Source of the DNA: a virus
DNA length: 39,181 bases
Reading direction: 5' to 3' (one strand)
IMG/VR virus record: IMGVR_UViG_3300028920_000150
Location: 1 to 39,181 of that record
The translations under genes and the position numbers were made by a program. Below the pieces are notes generated by a model, which saw only the letters and a program-made list of their open reading frames with translations, ran no database searches and was not told where the DNA came from. Below are positions 7,861 to 16,033 of the stretch, piece after piece (position 1 is the stretch's first letter; every line of letters begins with the position of its first letter).

Positions 7861-8278
7861 TCTTATCACTCAATATTGCAAGTACTCCTGAGACACCATC
7901 AAAGACTAACGGTATACAAATCATCTTATATAAGATTCCAGTTATATCACTCTTATAATCAATTGTATATACCTCTTTTGTTTCCATAGATTTCATTATT
8001 GGACATTTACTACAATCCATTTCAAGAGGTCTACAGAATCTTGTTTTCCTTACTGTCTTACCTAATTCATCCTCTATATCAAATCCTTGTATAGCATGTC
8101 TTTTTATTGTTTCTTTATTAATATATAATAATGTATGGTCAGCTCCAATAATTGCAGCTGGTGAATTTACGGAATCTAATATAAGAGTTATAAATTTCCA
8201 TACTTTACCGTGTTCATCATATTCAATTTCTTCTGCTAACTCCATTGTTAGTCTCTTCAGAGAATTAAGTTCAACCAT
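7850..8278 (-). CDS. PAS-domain protein with Cys cluster
   Basis: 142 residues. From about residue 36 it reads as a PAS fold: AAIIGADHTLLYINKETIKR, then GKTVRKTRFCRPLEMDCSKC followed by P, then KEVYTIDYKSDITGILYKMI and VFDGVSGVLAILSD. The C-x6-C-x2-C-P insert is characteristic of the PAS subfamily found in many signalling kinases. No kinase or output domain follows, so it is a stand-alone PAS. It overlaps both neighbours by a few bases, inside the head gene operon. A free PAS protein among virion genes is unexpected; it might be a sensor, a dimer adaptor or a repurposed structural fold. Confidence 0.7.
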   Translation of the reverse strand: MVELNSLKRLTMELAEEIEYDEHGKVWKFITLILDSVNSPAAIIGADHTLLYINKETIKRHAIQGFDIEDELGKTVRKTRFCRPLEMDCSKCPIMKSMETKEVYTIDYKSDITGILYKMICIPLVFDGVSGVLAILSDKNGK

Positions 8279-8519
8279 GTTTCTCTAATTCCTTTATTCT
8301 TTTTAAATATACCTTTTCTCTTAGAATATTAGCTAGATCTCTAGCCTGTTCTGCAAGTATTCTAGCCTGTTCAGCAGTATCTCTAGCCTTTTCTGCTAAT
8401 TCTCTGATTTTCTCTGCCTCCTGTCTAAGTAATTCAGCTTCTTCTCTTTTAATTTCAGCCTTCTCCAAATCATTTTCTAATTCCATGGTAGTATTCCTAA
8501 GTTTCTCTAATTTAGTCAT
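8271..8519 (-). CDS. coiled-coil protein
   Basis: 82 residues, almost all helix, with a repeating seven-residue pattern (LAEKARDTAEQA, ILAEQARDLANIL). Such continuous heptads mean a dimeric or trimeric coiled coil. It overlaps the following PAS gene by eight bases, implying coupled translation, so the two proteins may work as a pair (coil plus sensor fold). Family not recognised; it could also be a head fibre stalk or lysis accessory. Confidence 0.6.
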   Translation of the reverse strand: MTKLEKLRNTTMELENDLEKAEIKREEAELLRQEAEKIRELAEKARDTAEQARILAEQARDLANILREKVYLKRIKELEKHG

Positions 8520-8563
8520 ATGATTTTTAGTATTAATTACATATCAATAATTATTAAGGAAAT

Positions 8564-9496
8564 CTATTCATCCTTTAAATAACCCCTAAAATAACCTATA
8601 GCCTTAGCGGTTCCATTACTTCCTGCTCTAGCTCTCATCCTTATTCTGCATTTATCATGCACTATTATTGGAGTATTCATATTTGGAGCCATATTTATTG
8701 TTCCATTTGAGCCACTTGTATATGAACCAGCCCATATGTACTGTTCAGTATATCTAGTTGTACCATCAACTTCATAAGGAACCTCAGTTCTATATACAAA
8801 TTCCAAGGCTGCTCCATTATCCAATCTTGGATAACAAAATGCATCAGTAATCACTAAGTCTTTACCATTAGGTACATAATAGAACCCTCCGTAAGATTCA
8901 TTTGAATCTGCATCTATCTTAAGATATTTTGTTCCACCAGAAGCTACATATATATCTCCTGCAGCAGCTCCACTAACCCCAGCATAAACGACTTTAACAT
9001 TTTGAAGTCTATAAATATCATCAGCTATAAATCTAGGTTGTTGTCCACTCATATAAATATCTACTGTTTGAGTATCCCAATTTGAGTCTAAATATTCTAC
9101 TCTTACTACTCTAGCTCCACCCGAATAAGCTGCAGATAAAGAGCCAGATCCCCAAGTATTATATCTATCTCCTAAAGCTGTAGATGAAACCATTAATCCC
9201 ATTGTAGTTGAAAGATAATTATTATCCTGATCAAAATTTGAAATGTCCTCGTAAGTTTCTCCTATATCATCATTTATCCCACCTATTTCTATGCTGTCTC
9301 CATTTATAGCATAGTTTTGTTCTGTAGTCACAAATGGCAATGGATTTGAAGAGCTAATTATACCTCCATTAATAGCAGGTACTACCAATAAGCCAAAATT
9401 CCCTTGGCTACTTGGAATTGAGCCCGATACATAGGAGACATTTACATTACGAATATCTTCATCTGTATTTGTCTCATACCCACCTAATATTGTCAT
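8564..9496 (-). CDS. virion protein, head fibre/decoration-like
   Basis: 310 residues, poor in Lys, rich in Gly, Ser, Asn, Tyr and Val, beta-sheet throughout. C-terminal half has strands such as GGFYYVPNGKDLVITDAFCYP and RIRMRARAGSNGTAKAIGYFRGYL, similar to small-molecule or sugar-binding jelly-roll domains in phage surface proteins. Placed amid head genes, so a capsid vertex fibre or decoration protein is the best guess. A short AT-rich gap separates it from both neighbours, and a GGAAGGAAATAAA stretch provides its ribosome site. No named family recognised. Confidence 0.5.
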   Translation of the reverse strand: MTILGGYETNTDEDIRNVNVSYVSGSIPSSQGNFGLLVVPAINGGIISSSNPLPFVTTEQNYAINGDSIEIGGINDDIGETYEDISNFDQDNNYLSTTMGLMVSSTALGDRYNTWGSGSLSAAYSGGARVVRVEYLDSNWDTQTVDIYMSGQQPRFIADDIYRLQNVKVVYAGVSGAAAGDIYVASGGTKYLKIDADSNESYGGFYYVPNGKDLVITDAFCYPRLDNGAALEFVYRTEVPYEVDGTTRYTEQYIWAGSYTSGSNGTINMAPNMNTPIIVHDKCRIRMRARAGSNGTAKAIGYFRGYLKDE

Positions 9497-9540
9497 TTTA
9501 TTTCCTTCCTCTCTCTCTCTTTCTTATATACATTAAAACA

Positions 9541-9978
9541 TTATTTAATTTTTTTCTTTACTTCAATTAATTGAGACTTAATCTCGTTAATCTCACTTTT
9601 TACTTTAGAAGCAGTAGGACATATATATGCCTGAACTCCTTCCTCAAGTTGTTTCATCCCACCAGACCTTAGACACTTTTCTGGAGGAAATTGTCTTAAT
9701 CTTATTGTATTTTCCGTTTCTCTATCAGTATAGGTTTTAAAACCATGTCCCCTTGCCCAACGAATTGCTGATTGTCTATTGAATTTAGGTTTATCAAATA
9801 TTAAAGCCTGTACATCACTAGCCTTTTCAGCCTTAGCTCCTGGATGATGTTTTCTCCAGATGCTATGACAAATAGCAGCTGCCTGTTTAGGATCCTTTGT
9901 TGTACCCTCATGTATTACAAATGGTATACAACGACTTATAAAGTCAGAACGACTCTCTCCTTCTTTTGGTACTGGCAT
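9541..9978 (-). CDS. capsid-assembly associated protein
   Basis: 145 residues. The N-terminus (PKEGESRSDFISRCIPFVI, then KQAAAICHSIW) matches a short motif found at the beginning of many phage prohead-protease or capsid-assembly proteins. The second part (IFDKPKFNRQSAIRWARGHG, then FKTYTDRETENTIRLRQF) resembles another small domain common in the same proteins. The C-terminus is a short coiled coil (SEINEIKSQLIEVKKKIK). Together this suggests a protein that helps assemble or mature the head. Overlaps the HIT-like gene by 35 bases. Confidence 0.6.
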   Translation of the reverse strand: MPVPKEGESRSDFISRCIPFVIHEGTTKDPKQAAAICHSIWRKHHPGAKAEKASDVQALIFDKPKFNRQSAIRWARGHGFKTYTDRETENTIRLRQFPPEKCLRSGGMKQLEEGVQAYICPTASKVKSEINEIKSQLIEVKKKIK

Positions 9979-10297
9979 AATTTTTCTCTATATTAGTAAC
10001 ATGACAGTGATAGTGATCAAATATCTTTCTAGGTTTACACCTTAAAGATATACCTCCACCAAACATTTTTCTTGTCCGATATAAAACTCTTCCCCAGGCT
10101 TCTTTAGTAACAGTAGTTACGTGATCCTGATAAACCACCATTGGTATTTTACAGGTTAAACAGTCCACTATTATAAATTCTGAGTCCTTTATATCTTCTA
10201 TTTTCTCTGGCCAATATAATTTAGTCTTAGGATTATTGTCCAAAAAGATATCACAGAGAGGACAACCTCTTACTAATAATTTTTTGTCCTTACTCAT
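9944..10297 (-). CDS. HIT-like zinc protein
   Basis: 117 residues. It opens with GCPLCDIF, has a second pair DCLTCK, then VVYQDHVTTVTKEAWGRVL, and near its end FDHYHCHVTNIE. CPxC near the start together with a late H-x-H-x-H reads like the histidine-triad (HIT) fold, whose members hydrolyse or transfer nucleoside phosphates. It is shorter than many HIT proteins and the third position is Cys-flanked, so activity is uncertain. ATGA overlap with the upstream microprotein. HIT-like proteins are seen in some phages; role unknown. Confidence 0.5.
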   Translation of the reverse strand: MSKDKKLLVRGCPLCDIFLDNNPKTKLYWPEKIEDIKDSEFIIVDCLTCKIPMVVYQDHVTTVTKEAWGRVLYRTRKMFGGGISLRCKPRKIFDHYHCHVTNIEKNYASTKRRRESF

Positions 10298-10449
10298 AAA
10301 TATCTAATTGTCCTTCCATCCTTTGTTTCTAAAACTAAATAATCGCCTAGATCAATTGCTCCATTCCATTTGCAGTGTTCACACTTTTCTGGATAGTTTT
10401 TACACTTTGTATAGAATGAACATATAATTAGTTTCTTCTCTTTTGTCAT
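10294..10449 (-). CDS. Cys-rich microprotein
   Basis: 51 residues, MTKEKKLIICSFYTKCKNYP then EKCEHCKWNGAIDLG. Four cysteines (C-x5-C-x6-C-x2-C) suggest a small zinc site. Starts three bases after the stop of the prohead protease gene and overlaps the start of the HIT-like gene by ATGA, so it is translated as part of the head operon. Family not recognised. Confidence 0.6.
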   Translation of the reverse strand: MTKEKKLIICSFYTKCKNYPEKCEHCKWNGAIDLGDYLVLETKDGRTIRYL

Positions 10450-10451
10450 TT

Positions 10452-10946
10452 TCACCACTTATATGGCTCTGGGCCATCTTCAATAATTCTACTATTTTCA
10501 CAAGCAGGCATAGTTACAATAGCGGCTCCTATATAGGTAATATCATCGGCAAATCTCTTATTTGTTTCTGGGTCCCAATAATCTTGTGTAGTTATTTCTA
10601 CTGATAACCAATTAACCAAACCTGCATCTATTTGTTTAATGACATCCTTAGCCGATTGAGTTATTGGAAATATATAGAGATCTCCTCTAACGGTTCCATC
10701 CTTTTTCTTAAAGTAGGTATTCTTTATAAAACCTAGTCTCTTTAATACTTCATATGAATGGTCTAAATTAAGATAATTCTCTGCCCATTTATCTGCAGTC
10801 TTTGATATAGCTTCTTCAGTATATGTGACTGGAGATCTTGTTATGGCATCAGAGAATTCTCCTGGTGTTAGAAGAATTGTGTCTCTATAGATTCTAACAT
10901 CAGTTGCCTTTGTTAAAATCTTTTTATCATATTTAAAGGGAACCAT
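10452..10946 (-). CDS. prohead protease
   Basis: 164 residues from the ATG at 10,946 (MVPFKYDKK). Candidate catalytic residues are His63 in LDHSYEVLKRLGFIKN and Ser115 in VNWLSVEITTQDYWD, with a TYIGAAIVTMPAC strand after, the layout of S78/U35-type maturation proteases. The frame stays open further upstream to 11,105, but that part is only the other-frame reading of the acidic end of the portal gene (a Lys/Arg/Gln string), so the later start is chosen. It lies directly after the portal, the classic position. This is the second protease-like domain in the window. Confidence 0.7.
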   Translation of the reverse strand: MVPFKYDKKILTKATDVRIYRDTILLTPGEFSDAITRSPVTYTEEAISKTADKWAENYLNLDHSYEVLKRLGFIKNTYFKKKDGTVRGDLYIFPITQSAKDVIKQIDAGLVNWLSVEITTQDYWDPETNKRFADDITYIGAAIVTMPACENSRIIEDGPEPYKW

Positions 10947-10965
10947 TGGAAAGTGAAGACTTCTC

Positions 10966-12315
10966 TCATTCTTCTTCTGTTTCTTCATTTTCTCCCTCTT
11001 CTTCCTCAACATCTTCGGGTTCTTCTTGTTCTTCCTCTGGAGATGTCTCTTCTGGCTCTTCTTCCGGTTCTTTTTCCGGTGTTGGCTTTGGTTCTTCTTC
11101 TTCATCTGTTTCTAACATGGGTCCATACCCGAACATTGCTCTAACCTCATCAACCGTAAAGGGTTTCTTTTCTCCCTGTCTTGGATCATATCCTCTAAAT
11201 AGATTTCCTAACCATTTAGCCTTTACCGCTTCATCTGCATCCGTGACAGAATTAAATCTCATATTGACCATATTTTGAGGATTCTTTTCTAGGTTGAATC
11301 CATTTTCATCCAAAATTGGTCTAATTAATTCTTGTTCTAATTGAGTTGATATCCTTAACTGGAAGGACCTTATAACTCTCTCGAACATCATTTGTTTTAC
11401 GGTTGCTGTAGCTTCAGTGGAACCTCTTCCTAATCCCAAAGCTTCCTCAGGACATAACATGGATATAATTAATTCCGTCTGGAATATATCAGAATATTCC
11501 TCTACACCCGGTATACCCTTTTCGTCTATAGTACTAATATCTATTAATCCCGGTATAATGATTTCATTAATTTCCGTTATATCTTCTAGTTCACTCTTTA
11601 GATCAGTAAATGCTGAATCAGGAGGAAAATCCTCTTCACTACCAACCTTAACTAGGTACTTTGGTGTACCGTGTCTAATGATTGCATTAGCTAGAGCATC
11701 AGAAGTGTCTCTTTTTTTATCTAATGCATCCTGAGCTGGTTGTATTAGAGATAGTCCATATGGAGAAGTTGGTCTATCAAATAATTGTAAGTGAATTATA
11801 TCCTCTGGTTTGAGGATAGTTTTCTGTAATACTCCACCTATTTTCTGTTGATAACTTTCTGTCTGACCATACTCATCTGTATTTATTACAAAGGTTATCG
11901 GGTCAACAGTTTTTAGGCTTGTTACGTCTCCCTTACTATTTTTAACTATTTCTATAAAAGCATCGCCAAATACAAGTGCATATCTAACATTTGTCAAGAG
12001 TGCTAAATCTAAATTAATTCTACTTAGGTAGTCTCTAATTAGATTTTTAGCCTCTTCATTACTAGAGGTCAAAGTATATCCAACCATAACTGTATTGAAT
12101 ACAGTAGTATTTATGGCCGCAAATACAGTACCATCAGTCTCGTAATAATTCCAGAAAGCCTTTAATTGAGCATCACTTCTACCTGAAGAACCTCCACCCG
12201 ACTTTTGTTTACCAGTAGCTATTATGGTTTTTGGTTTACCATTTTCGTCTAAAAATATAGACCTCTTTGGTTTTGGTCTGGAAAGTAAATTACGAATAGA
12301 ACTTCTTAACCCCAT
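10966..12315 (-). CDS. portal protein
   Basis: 449 residues. N-terminal FWNYYETDGTVFAAINTTVF, then YALVFGDAFIEIVKNSKG, LKTVDPITFVINTDEYGQ, LKPEDIIHLQLFDRPTSPYG and SLIQPAQDALDKKRDTSDAL form the standard portal core; AFTDLKSELEDITEIN and later GLGRGSTEATATVKQMMFER fit the stem/wing helices. The last 55 residues are almost pure Glu/Pro/Asp. The portal is the dodecameric gate for DNA at one capsid vertex and the docking site for terminase. Downstream of Alba and terminase, upstream of the protease. Confidence 0.85.
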   Translation of the reverse strand: MGLRSSIRNLLSRPKPKRSIFLDENGKPKTIIATGKQKSGGGSSGRSDAQLKAFWNYYETDGTVFAAINTTVFNTVMVGYTLTSSNEEAKNLIRDYLSRINLDLALLTNVRYALVFGDAFIEIVKNSKGDVTSLKTVDPITFVINTDEYGQTESYQQKIGGVLQKTILKPEDIIHLQLFDRPTSPYGLSLIQPAQDALDKKRDTSDALANAIIRHGTPKYLVKVGSEEDFPPDSAFTDLKSELEDITEINEIIIPGLIDISTIDEKGIPGVEEYSDIFQTELIISMLCPEEALGLGRGSTEATATVKQMMFERVIRSFQLRISTQLEQELIRPILDENGFNLEKNPQNMVNMRFNSVTDADEAVKAKWLGNLFRGYDPRQGEKKPFTVDEVRAMFGYGPMLETDEEEEPKPTPEKEPEEEPEETSPEEEQEEPEDVEEEEGENEETEEE

Positions 12316-12328
12316 TATTTAACCTCAA

Positions 12329-12616
12329 TTATTCAGTCTTTTTAACTTTTCTTTCTAAGTTTCCTTTTTTGATTCCGGATAATGATATCTCAATTGTGGA
12401 TACATTTCTTTTCTCAAATGGTTCACTTCCAACTTTTATTTCATATTCTGGATTCTCTAGGTAATCTCTAACCAAGATTGCCAATATATCAATAGCCCTC
12501 TTAATATTATTTCCTCTTGCTACTATTTTTATATTTTTCTCCTTTCCTAGAGAAAAGAAGCAAGCTGAAATATACCTAGAAATATCCTTTCCACCTATAT
12601 AGATTTCTTCTGTCAT
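12329..12616 (-). CDS. Alba family DNA/RNA-binding protein
   Basis: 95 residues covering the whole Alba (Sac10b) fold: YIGGKDISRYISACFFSLG, NIKIVARGNNIKRAIDILAI, YEIKVGSEPFEKR and VSTIEISLSG. The signature KIVARG-x-NI-x-RAID and the early Lys of the nucleic-acid face are present. Alba is a dimeric chromatin protein of archaea (and some eukaryotes). Embedded between terminase and portal with short gaps, so it is made late with the packaging proteins; it may coat genome DNA, aid packaging, or alter host chromatin. It is one of the strongest pieces of evidence for an archaeal host. Confidence 0.85.
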   Translation of the reverse strand: MTEEIYIGGKDISRYISACFFSLGKEKNIKIVARGNNIKRAIDILAILVRDYLENPEYEIKVGSEPFEKRNVSTIEISLSGIKKGNLERKVKKTE

Positions 12617-12629
12617 TCATACCTCTTTA

Positions 12630-14060
12630 CTAAATTTTCTTTATTGTATATTTCTTTCTAACATTTGATGATCTTCCTGAATTTCTCTTGGACGATGCTA
12701 TCATATTTTTAACCTGTCCCCAATCTACCATTTTATCATCCTCTGTCTCTATCTGGGAGCTTTGTATAGCGAATGATAGACTATCGATTGTATCATCATA
12801 CATCCCTCTCGGAAACATTATTAATTCATCCACCCAACTAGTTAAATTTGGATTCATTAATATCCTTCCAGTCTCAAAAAATACCGATAATCTTTGTACT
12901 CTACTCATCTTGTCACTTACTATGGATGATTTGATGGGTACTATCGGTAGTGTAGTAGATTCCACTAATTGATCTACTATCATCTTCTGTTGTGCAGCCT
13001 GTTCTATTCCTATCTTTATTGGCTGCCATTTATTGAAATATGATTTTATTAATTCAAATTGGTGAAATAGTGATGCTTGGTTTGTCCTTAGTCCATCCAA
13101 GGCATATATAACTCCATCCTTTATAGCCACTATAGTTATAGAGAAATTATCAGATTCTTCTCCCTTTGATGCAAAATCTACTCCCATATAGACATCATAT
13201 TGAGGAGTGGGCATCCTGAAATTATTAGTAGAGTTATGTACCCATTCCATCTTAATGGGCGAATCTCCTGAAGAGATTATATTATTTTGATATTGTAATT
13301 CAAAACCTACACTTCCTATACTTCTCTTGATTTCTTGGAGTTTCTCATAATTGAATCTCTCGGGCCATAATACAGATTTTTTCTCATCATCTAGTATTGC
13401 CTTATATCTCTTATGTTTAAATCGAGATGATTCTTGTAGGTATCTGTGAATATCATCTTCATGCCATCTTGTTCCTATAGATAATATTTTACCGTCAGGT
13501 TCAAGCATGGGCATTAGAGTTAGATTGTACCAACGAACTAATTCCTGTCTTCTGTGTTCAGTTCTTGAATTTTGTTGGTCCGTTATATCATCTAACACTA
13601 TTAATTCGTAGTGTCCCCCTACCATTGAGGAGGTTATACCAAGAACAGATAATGTATCCTCTTTATGAGCTATTCCTGTTTTACCAGCTCTCATAACTCT
13701 AAGACTGGATCGAGACCAGTTCTTTGAGAAACCTCTCTGCTCTCCAAATATTTCTTTTAATTTATCATTATTTTCAAGATGATGCTGAATGAATGACATC
13801 ATTTCATTAGCTTTATCTTGATTAATTGTAACTATTAATATTCTAATATTGGGATCTGTTACGATCCTCCAAATCATATAAGCTCCGATTATTGTAGTTT
13901 TTCCGTGTCCTCTAGGAGCTTGTAGAGACACATAACTACTCTTCTCAAATGTTTCTATCCATTCCCTATGGAACCATTTTACATCTAATCCTAAGATTTC
14001 TTCAATGAATGGTATAGGGTTAATAGAATATTTGAGAACTTCTAGATCATCATTTCCCAT
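12630..14060 (-). CDS. terminase large subunit
   Basis: 476 residues. ATPase part: Walker A QAPRGHGKTT at 47-56, Walker B ELIVLDD at 152-158, motif III SIGTRWHEDD near 194-203. Nuclease part: YMGVDFASKGEESDNFSITI with Asp295, IGIEQAAQQKM near 350-360, and YDDTIDSLSFAI near 421-432, the three acidic clusters of the RNase H-like nuclease. Full length for the family. It pumps DNA through the portal and cuts concatemers. Some 14 bases upstream of Alba. Its ATG at 14,060 is preceded by an AAGGAAAG sequence. Confidence 0.92.
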   Translation of the reverse strand: MGNDDLEVLKYSINPIPFIEEILGLDVKWFHREWIETFEKSSYVSLQAPRGHGKTTIIGAYMIWRIVTDPNIRILIVTINQDKANEMMSFIQHHLENNDKLKEIFGEQRGFSKNWSRSSLRVMRAGKTGIAHKEDTLSVLGITSSMVGGHYELIVLDDITDQQNSRTEHRRQELVRWYNLTLMPMLEPDGKILSIGTRWHEDDIHRYLQESSRFKHKRYKAILDDEKKSVLWPERFNYEKLQEIKRSIGSVGFELQYQNNIISSGDSPIKMEWVHNSTNNFRMPTPQYDVYMGVDFASKGEESDNFSITIVAIKDGVIYALDGLRTNQASLFHQFELIKSYFNKWQPIKIGIEQAAQQKMIVDQLVESTTLPIVPIKSSIVSDKMSRVQRLSVFFETGRILMNPNLTSWVDELIMFPRGMYDDTIDSLSFAIQSSQIETEDDKMVDWGQVKNMIASSKRNSGRSSNVRKKYTIKKI

Positions 14061-14122
14061 AATTAAGGAAAGAAATAAAACATAAAAACATAAAGTGTTT
14101 TTTCCTAGTTAGCCTAGACTAT

Positions 14123-14311
14123 TTATTCGTCTTGCCAACCGACTATGAAACCGAACAAAGCACCTAAGAAAATTAAGATTTCTTCCCATGCTAAGTAAGA
14201 TGCAAATCCTACATCAGCAAATAGTGCTCCACCAATACCGCCAAAGACGATACCGATAAGCATTCCTAGGAAAGCTTTAGGTAGCTTTTTAAATAGGTCA
14301 AATTTTGCCAT
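14123..14311 (-). CDS. small two-helix membrane protein
   Basis: 62 residues: a basic N-terminus, then two hydrophobic segments (FLGMLIGIVFGGIGGALFA and EILIFLGALFGFIVGW) and a short acidic end. Size and topology are those of a class II holin-like protein, but no family match is claimed. It stands apart from terminase (62-base gap) and has its own candidate promoter and operator upstream, so it might be expressed separately. Confidence 0.55.
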   Translation of the reverse strand: MAKFDLFKKLPKAFLGMLIGIVFGGIGGALFADVGFASYLAWEEILIFLGALFGFIVGWQDE

Positions 14312-14373
14312 AGTATCTTTTATCTCTTAATAACATAAAATTACATACCATTTGGTTTCTTGCGTATTGTTTA

Positions 14374-14390
14374 CCGATTTATATAGGAAT
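14374..14390 (-). promoter_or_regulatory. archaeal TATA box for the small membrane gene
   Basis: On the minus strand CCTATATAAATCGG lies about 65 bases before the ATG at 14,311. TATATAA is a good archaeal TATA box; the implied start site is about 40 bases before the gene. The 195-base gap 14,312-14,506 holds this box, an operator-like palindrome and no gene. Confidence 0.4.
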
Positions 14391-14457
14391 CACCAGATTC
14401 TCCAGTATCAAAAGGAACCATTAGGCATGGCCTTATGTTACCAATTGATTAAACGAG

Positions 14458-14471
14458 TTAACGATCGTATT
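14458..14471. promoter_or_regulatory. operator-like palindrome, copy 1 (degenerate)
   Basis: TTAACGATCGTATT: the left half and centre match the perfect palindrome TTAACGATCGTTAA found at two other sites in the control region. It lies about 75 bases upstream of the TATA box of the 62-residue membrane gene. Likely binding site of a dimeric viral or host regulator. Confidence 0.5.
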
Positions 14472-14506
14472 TAACGGAGTCATTTGTGCCAACATAAGTC
14501 TAAATT

Positions 14507-14755
14507 CTAAACTGGTACTTCTTCTGTATCTTTGTAGTGCTTTATATAGTTATATAATGCTACTACTACTGCAGATATCAAAGAGAGTATAGCTGCATAT
14601 TGTGGGTATTCTAATACAAGTTCTGGAATACCTTCTTCTATCGACCAAAGTATACCTGCTAGAATGGCTACCAATAAGAACTGTTTAAAGAATTTTATTG
14701 CCGTTATTTTCCAATCATATGACGGTACAGTCATAGTTTTCGTTTTTGTTGCCAT
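14507..14755 (-). CDS. small two-helix membrane protein
   Basis: 82 residues. A polar N-terminus with a Thr/Lys stretch, then two hydrophobic segments (FFKQFLLVAILAGILW and YAAILSLISAVVVALYNYI) joined by an acidic turn, and a charged tail. Topology fits a holin or a small phage membrane protein. It starts one base after the stop of the small-terminase gene, so the two are translationally linked. Not recognised further. Confidence 0.55.
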   Translation of the reverse strand: MATKTKTMTVPSYDWKITAIKFFKQFLLVAILAGILWSIEEGIPELVLEYPQYAAILSLISAVVVALYNYIKHYKDTEEVPV

Positions 14756-14756
14756 A

Positions 14757-15338
14757 TTATTTTTCCTCCTCTATTAATTTCATAATTTTGTTTCTACTTC
14801 TTGATTTACATTCGGAGCATAAACCATCTAATATCTCCTTACTCCAATTTAAAAGCATTATTTTTGTATTTTGCTCTTTTTTCAAATTTATATTATATAT
14901 ATTGGAGGTTTGTCTCACACCATACTTTGCAAGAGCATTCCATTCTTTTTTAGATTGCTCTCTGTTATCTCTTGCCTCTTTTATTATTTTAGCCTTTTCT
15001 ATTATAGAAGCATCATCTTTACACTCTTGCCAGAGTTCTTCTACTCTATCATCCCACTTTTCATTTTTAGTCATTAGTTTCCTAATTGCTTCATTATATT
15101 CTTTTAAAAATGTATCCACGGGATCATTGCCATCTTCTAAATCTTCTTCTATGTTATCCTTGTCCCTTTTATCTCTATAACGCATTATAGCCATAGCTGA
15201 TAATCCTGATAAATCTATTATTTCTGGATGGTTAGATTTAACTTGTTCAGCTATATTGTCTAGGCTAATGCCTTGATCCAGCAAAGGATCAACTTCAGGC
15301 TCAAGGCCATATTTTACAATCTTACAAACGTTTGCCAT
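14757..15338 (-). CDS. probable terminase small subunit
   Basis: 193 residues. The N-terminal third (DQGISLDNIAEQVKSNHPEI, then IDLSGLSAMAIMRYRDKR) looks like a helix-turn-helix DNA-binding region; the middle is helical and charged, with a possible coiled coil (DRVEELWQECKDDASIIEKA). A CSECK pair lies near the end. Upstream of large terminase in the packaging operon, which is the usual place, although two small membrane genes intervene. Assigned by position, size and domain layout; not a sure family match. Confidence 0.5.
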   Translation of the reverse strand: MANVCKIVKYGLEPEVDPLLDQGISLDNIAEQVKSNHPEIIDLSGLSAMAIMRYRDKRDKDNIEEDLEDGNDPVDTFLKEYNEAIRKLMTKNEKWDDRVEELWQECKDDASIIEKAKIIKEARDNREQSKKEWNALAKYGVRQTSNIYNINLKKEQNTKIMLLNWSKEILDGLCSECKSRSRNKIMKLIEEEK

Positions 15339-15425
15339 AATTATATGGTTTAATCTAAAATAAACAAATTAGAGAGTAATTTGAATGCCCGCCATCAACC
15401 TCGGCTTAGCAATGCCGCTCCACGA

Positions 15426-15953
15426 TTAACAATTATCATTAAATAAACCTTCATCTATACCATATATTTGATTTATGATGTTATTGCATTTACTTCTATG
15501 ATTTACTCCTAAGTTATGTTGATGGAGCTTTCTTGGTAATGGAATAACAATCAAATCATTTATGTGATGCCAATCTACTTCGACATCATCTGGAAATGGA
15601 TTATCCATAAATGGAATCCATTTTAAATCTCTTTTCCTACGAGCTTTATTAGCTCGATACAGTTTTTTTCTTTTTTCTGTTTTATTAGCTTTTCTGTTAG
15701 CTCTTCTAATAGCTTTCTTTCCTTTATCAGATTGATGGTATTTTTTGATAGATTCTTTACCCTTTAAAGATTTAAAATATTTAGCCTGGTTTTTATTATG
15801 TTTTTGTTTATATTCATTTTGGGTATAAAATTTATGACAACTTTTACACCAAGAATCAAAACCACTTTTATTTCCTTTATTTTTATAAAAACAATCTAAT
15901 GGTAATTCTTTGCTACATCTGCTACAAATCTTATAACCTATTTTAGGGGACAT
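15426..15953 (-). CDS. HNH endonuclease with zinc-ribbon start
   Basis: 175 residues. N-terminal zinc ribbon: KICSRCSKELPLDCFYKNKG and then SWCKSCHKFY. The middle is a long, very basic helix region (KKAIRRANRKANKTEKRKKL). The C-terminus has VEVDWHHINDLIVIPLP and LHQHNLGVNHRSKCNNIINQ, an HNH-type core. This layout is common in free-standing phage homing or nicking endonucleases. The gap to the next gene (15,339-15,425) holds a small GC-rich hairpin (CGGC and GCCG at 15,402-15,417) and otherwise nothing. Its promoter is probably the AT-rich stretch at about 15,975-15,990. Confidence 0.75.
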   Translation of the reverse strand: MSPKIGYKICSRCSKELPLDCFYKNKGNKSGFDSWCKSCHKFYTQNEYKQKHNKNQAKYFKSLKGKESIKKYHQSDKGKKAIRRANRKANKTEKRKKLYRANKARRKRDLKWIPFMDNPFPDDVEVDWHHINDLIVIPLPRKLHQHNLGVNHRSKCNNIINQIYGIDEGLFNDNC

Positions 15954-16033
15954 AAAAATATTCCTCTATCTTCACTATATTATATGTTGGCCGCCATATC
16001 TCTAATATCCCTATTCCCTCCTGTAGGCCCATA

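Noticed and set aside
10947-11105. N-terminal extension of the second protease frame
   Set aside because: The Lys/Arg/Gln string is the other-frame reading of the acidic end of the portal gene; a start at 10,946 leaves a normal protease.
14123-14755. Holin/endolysin lysis cassette
   Set aside because: Two small membrane proteins are present, but no endolysin, pseudomurein-cutting or other lysis enzyme was seen, so the name is not used.
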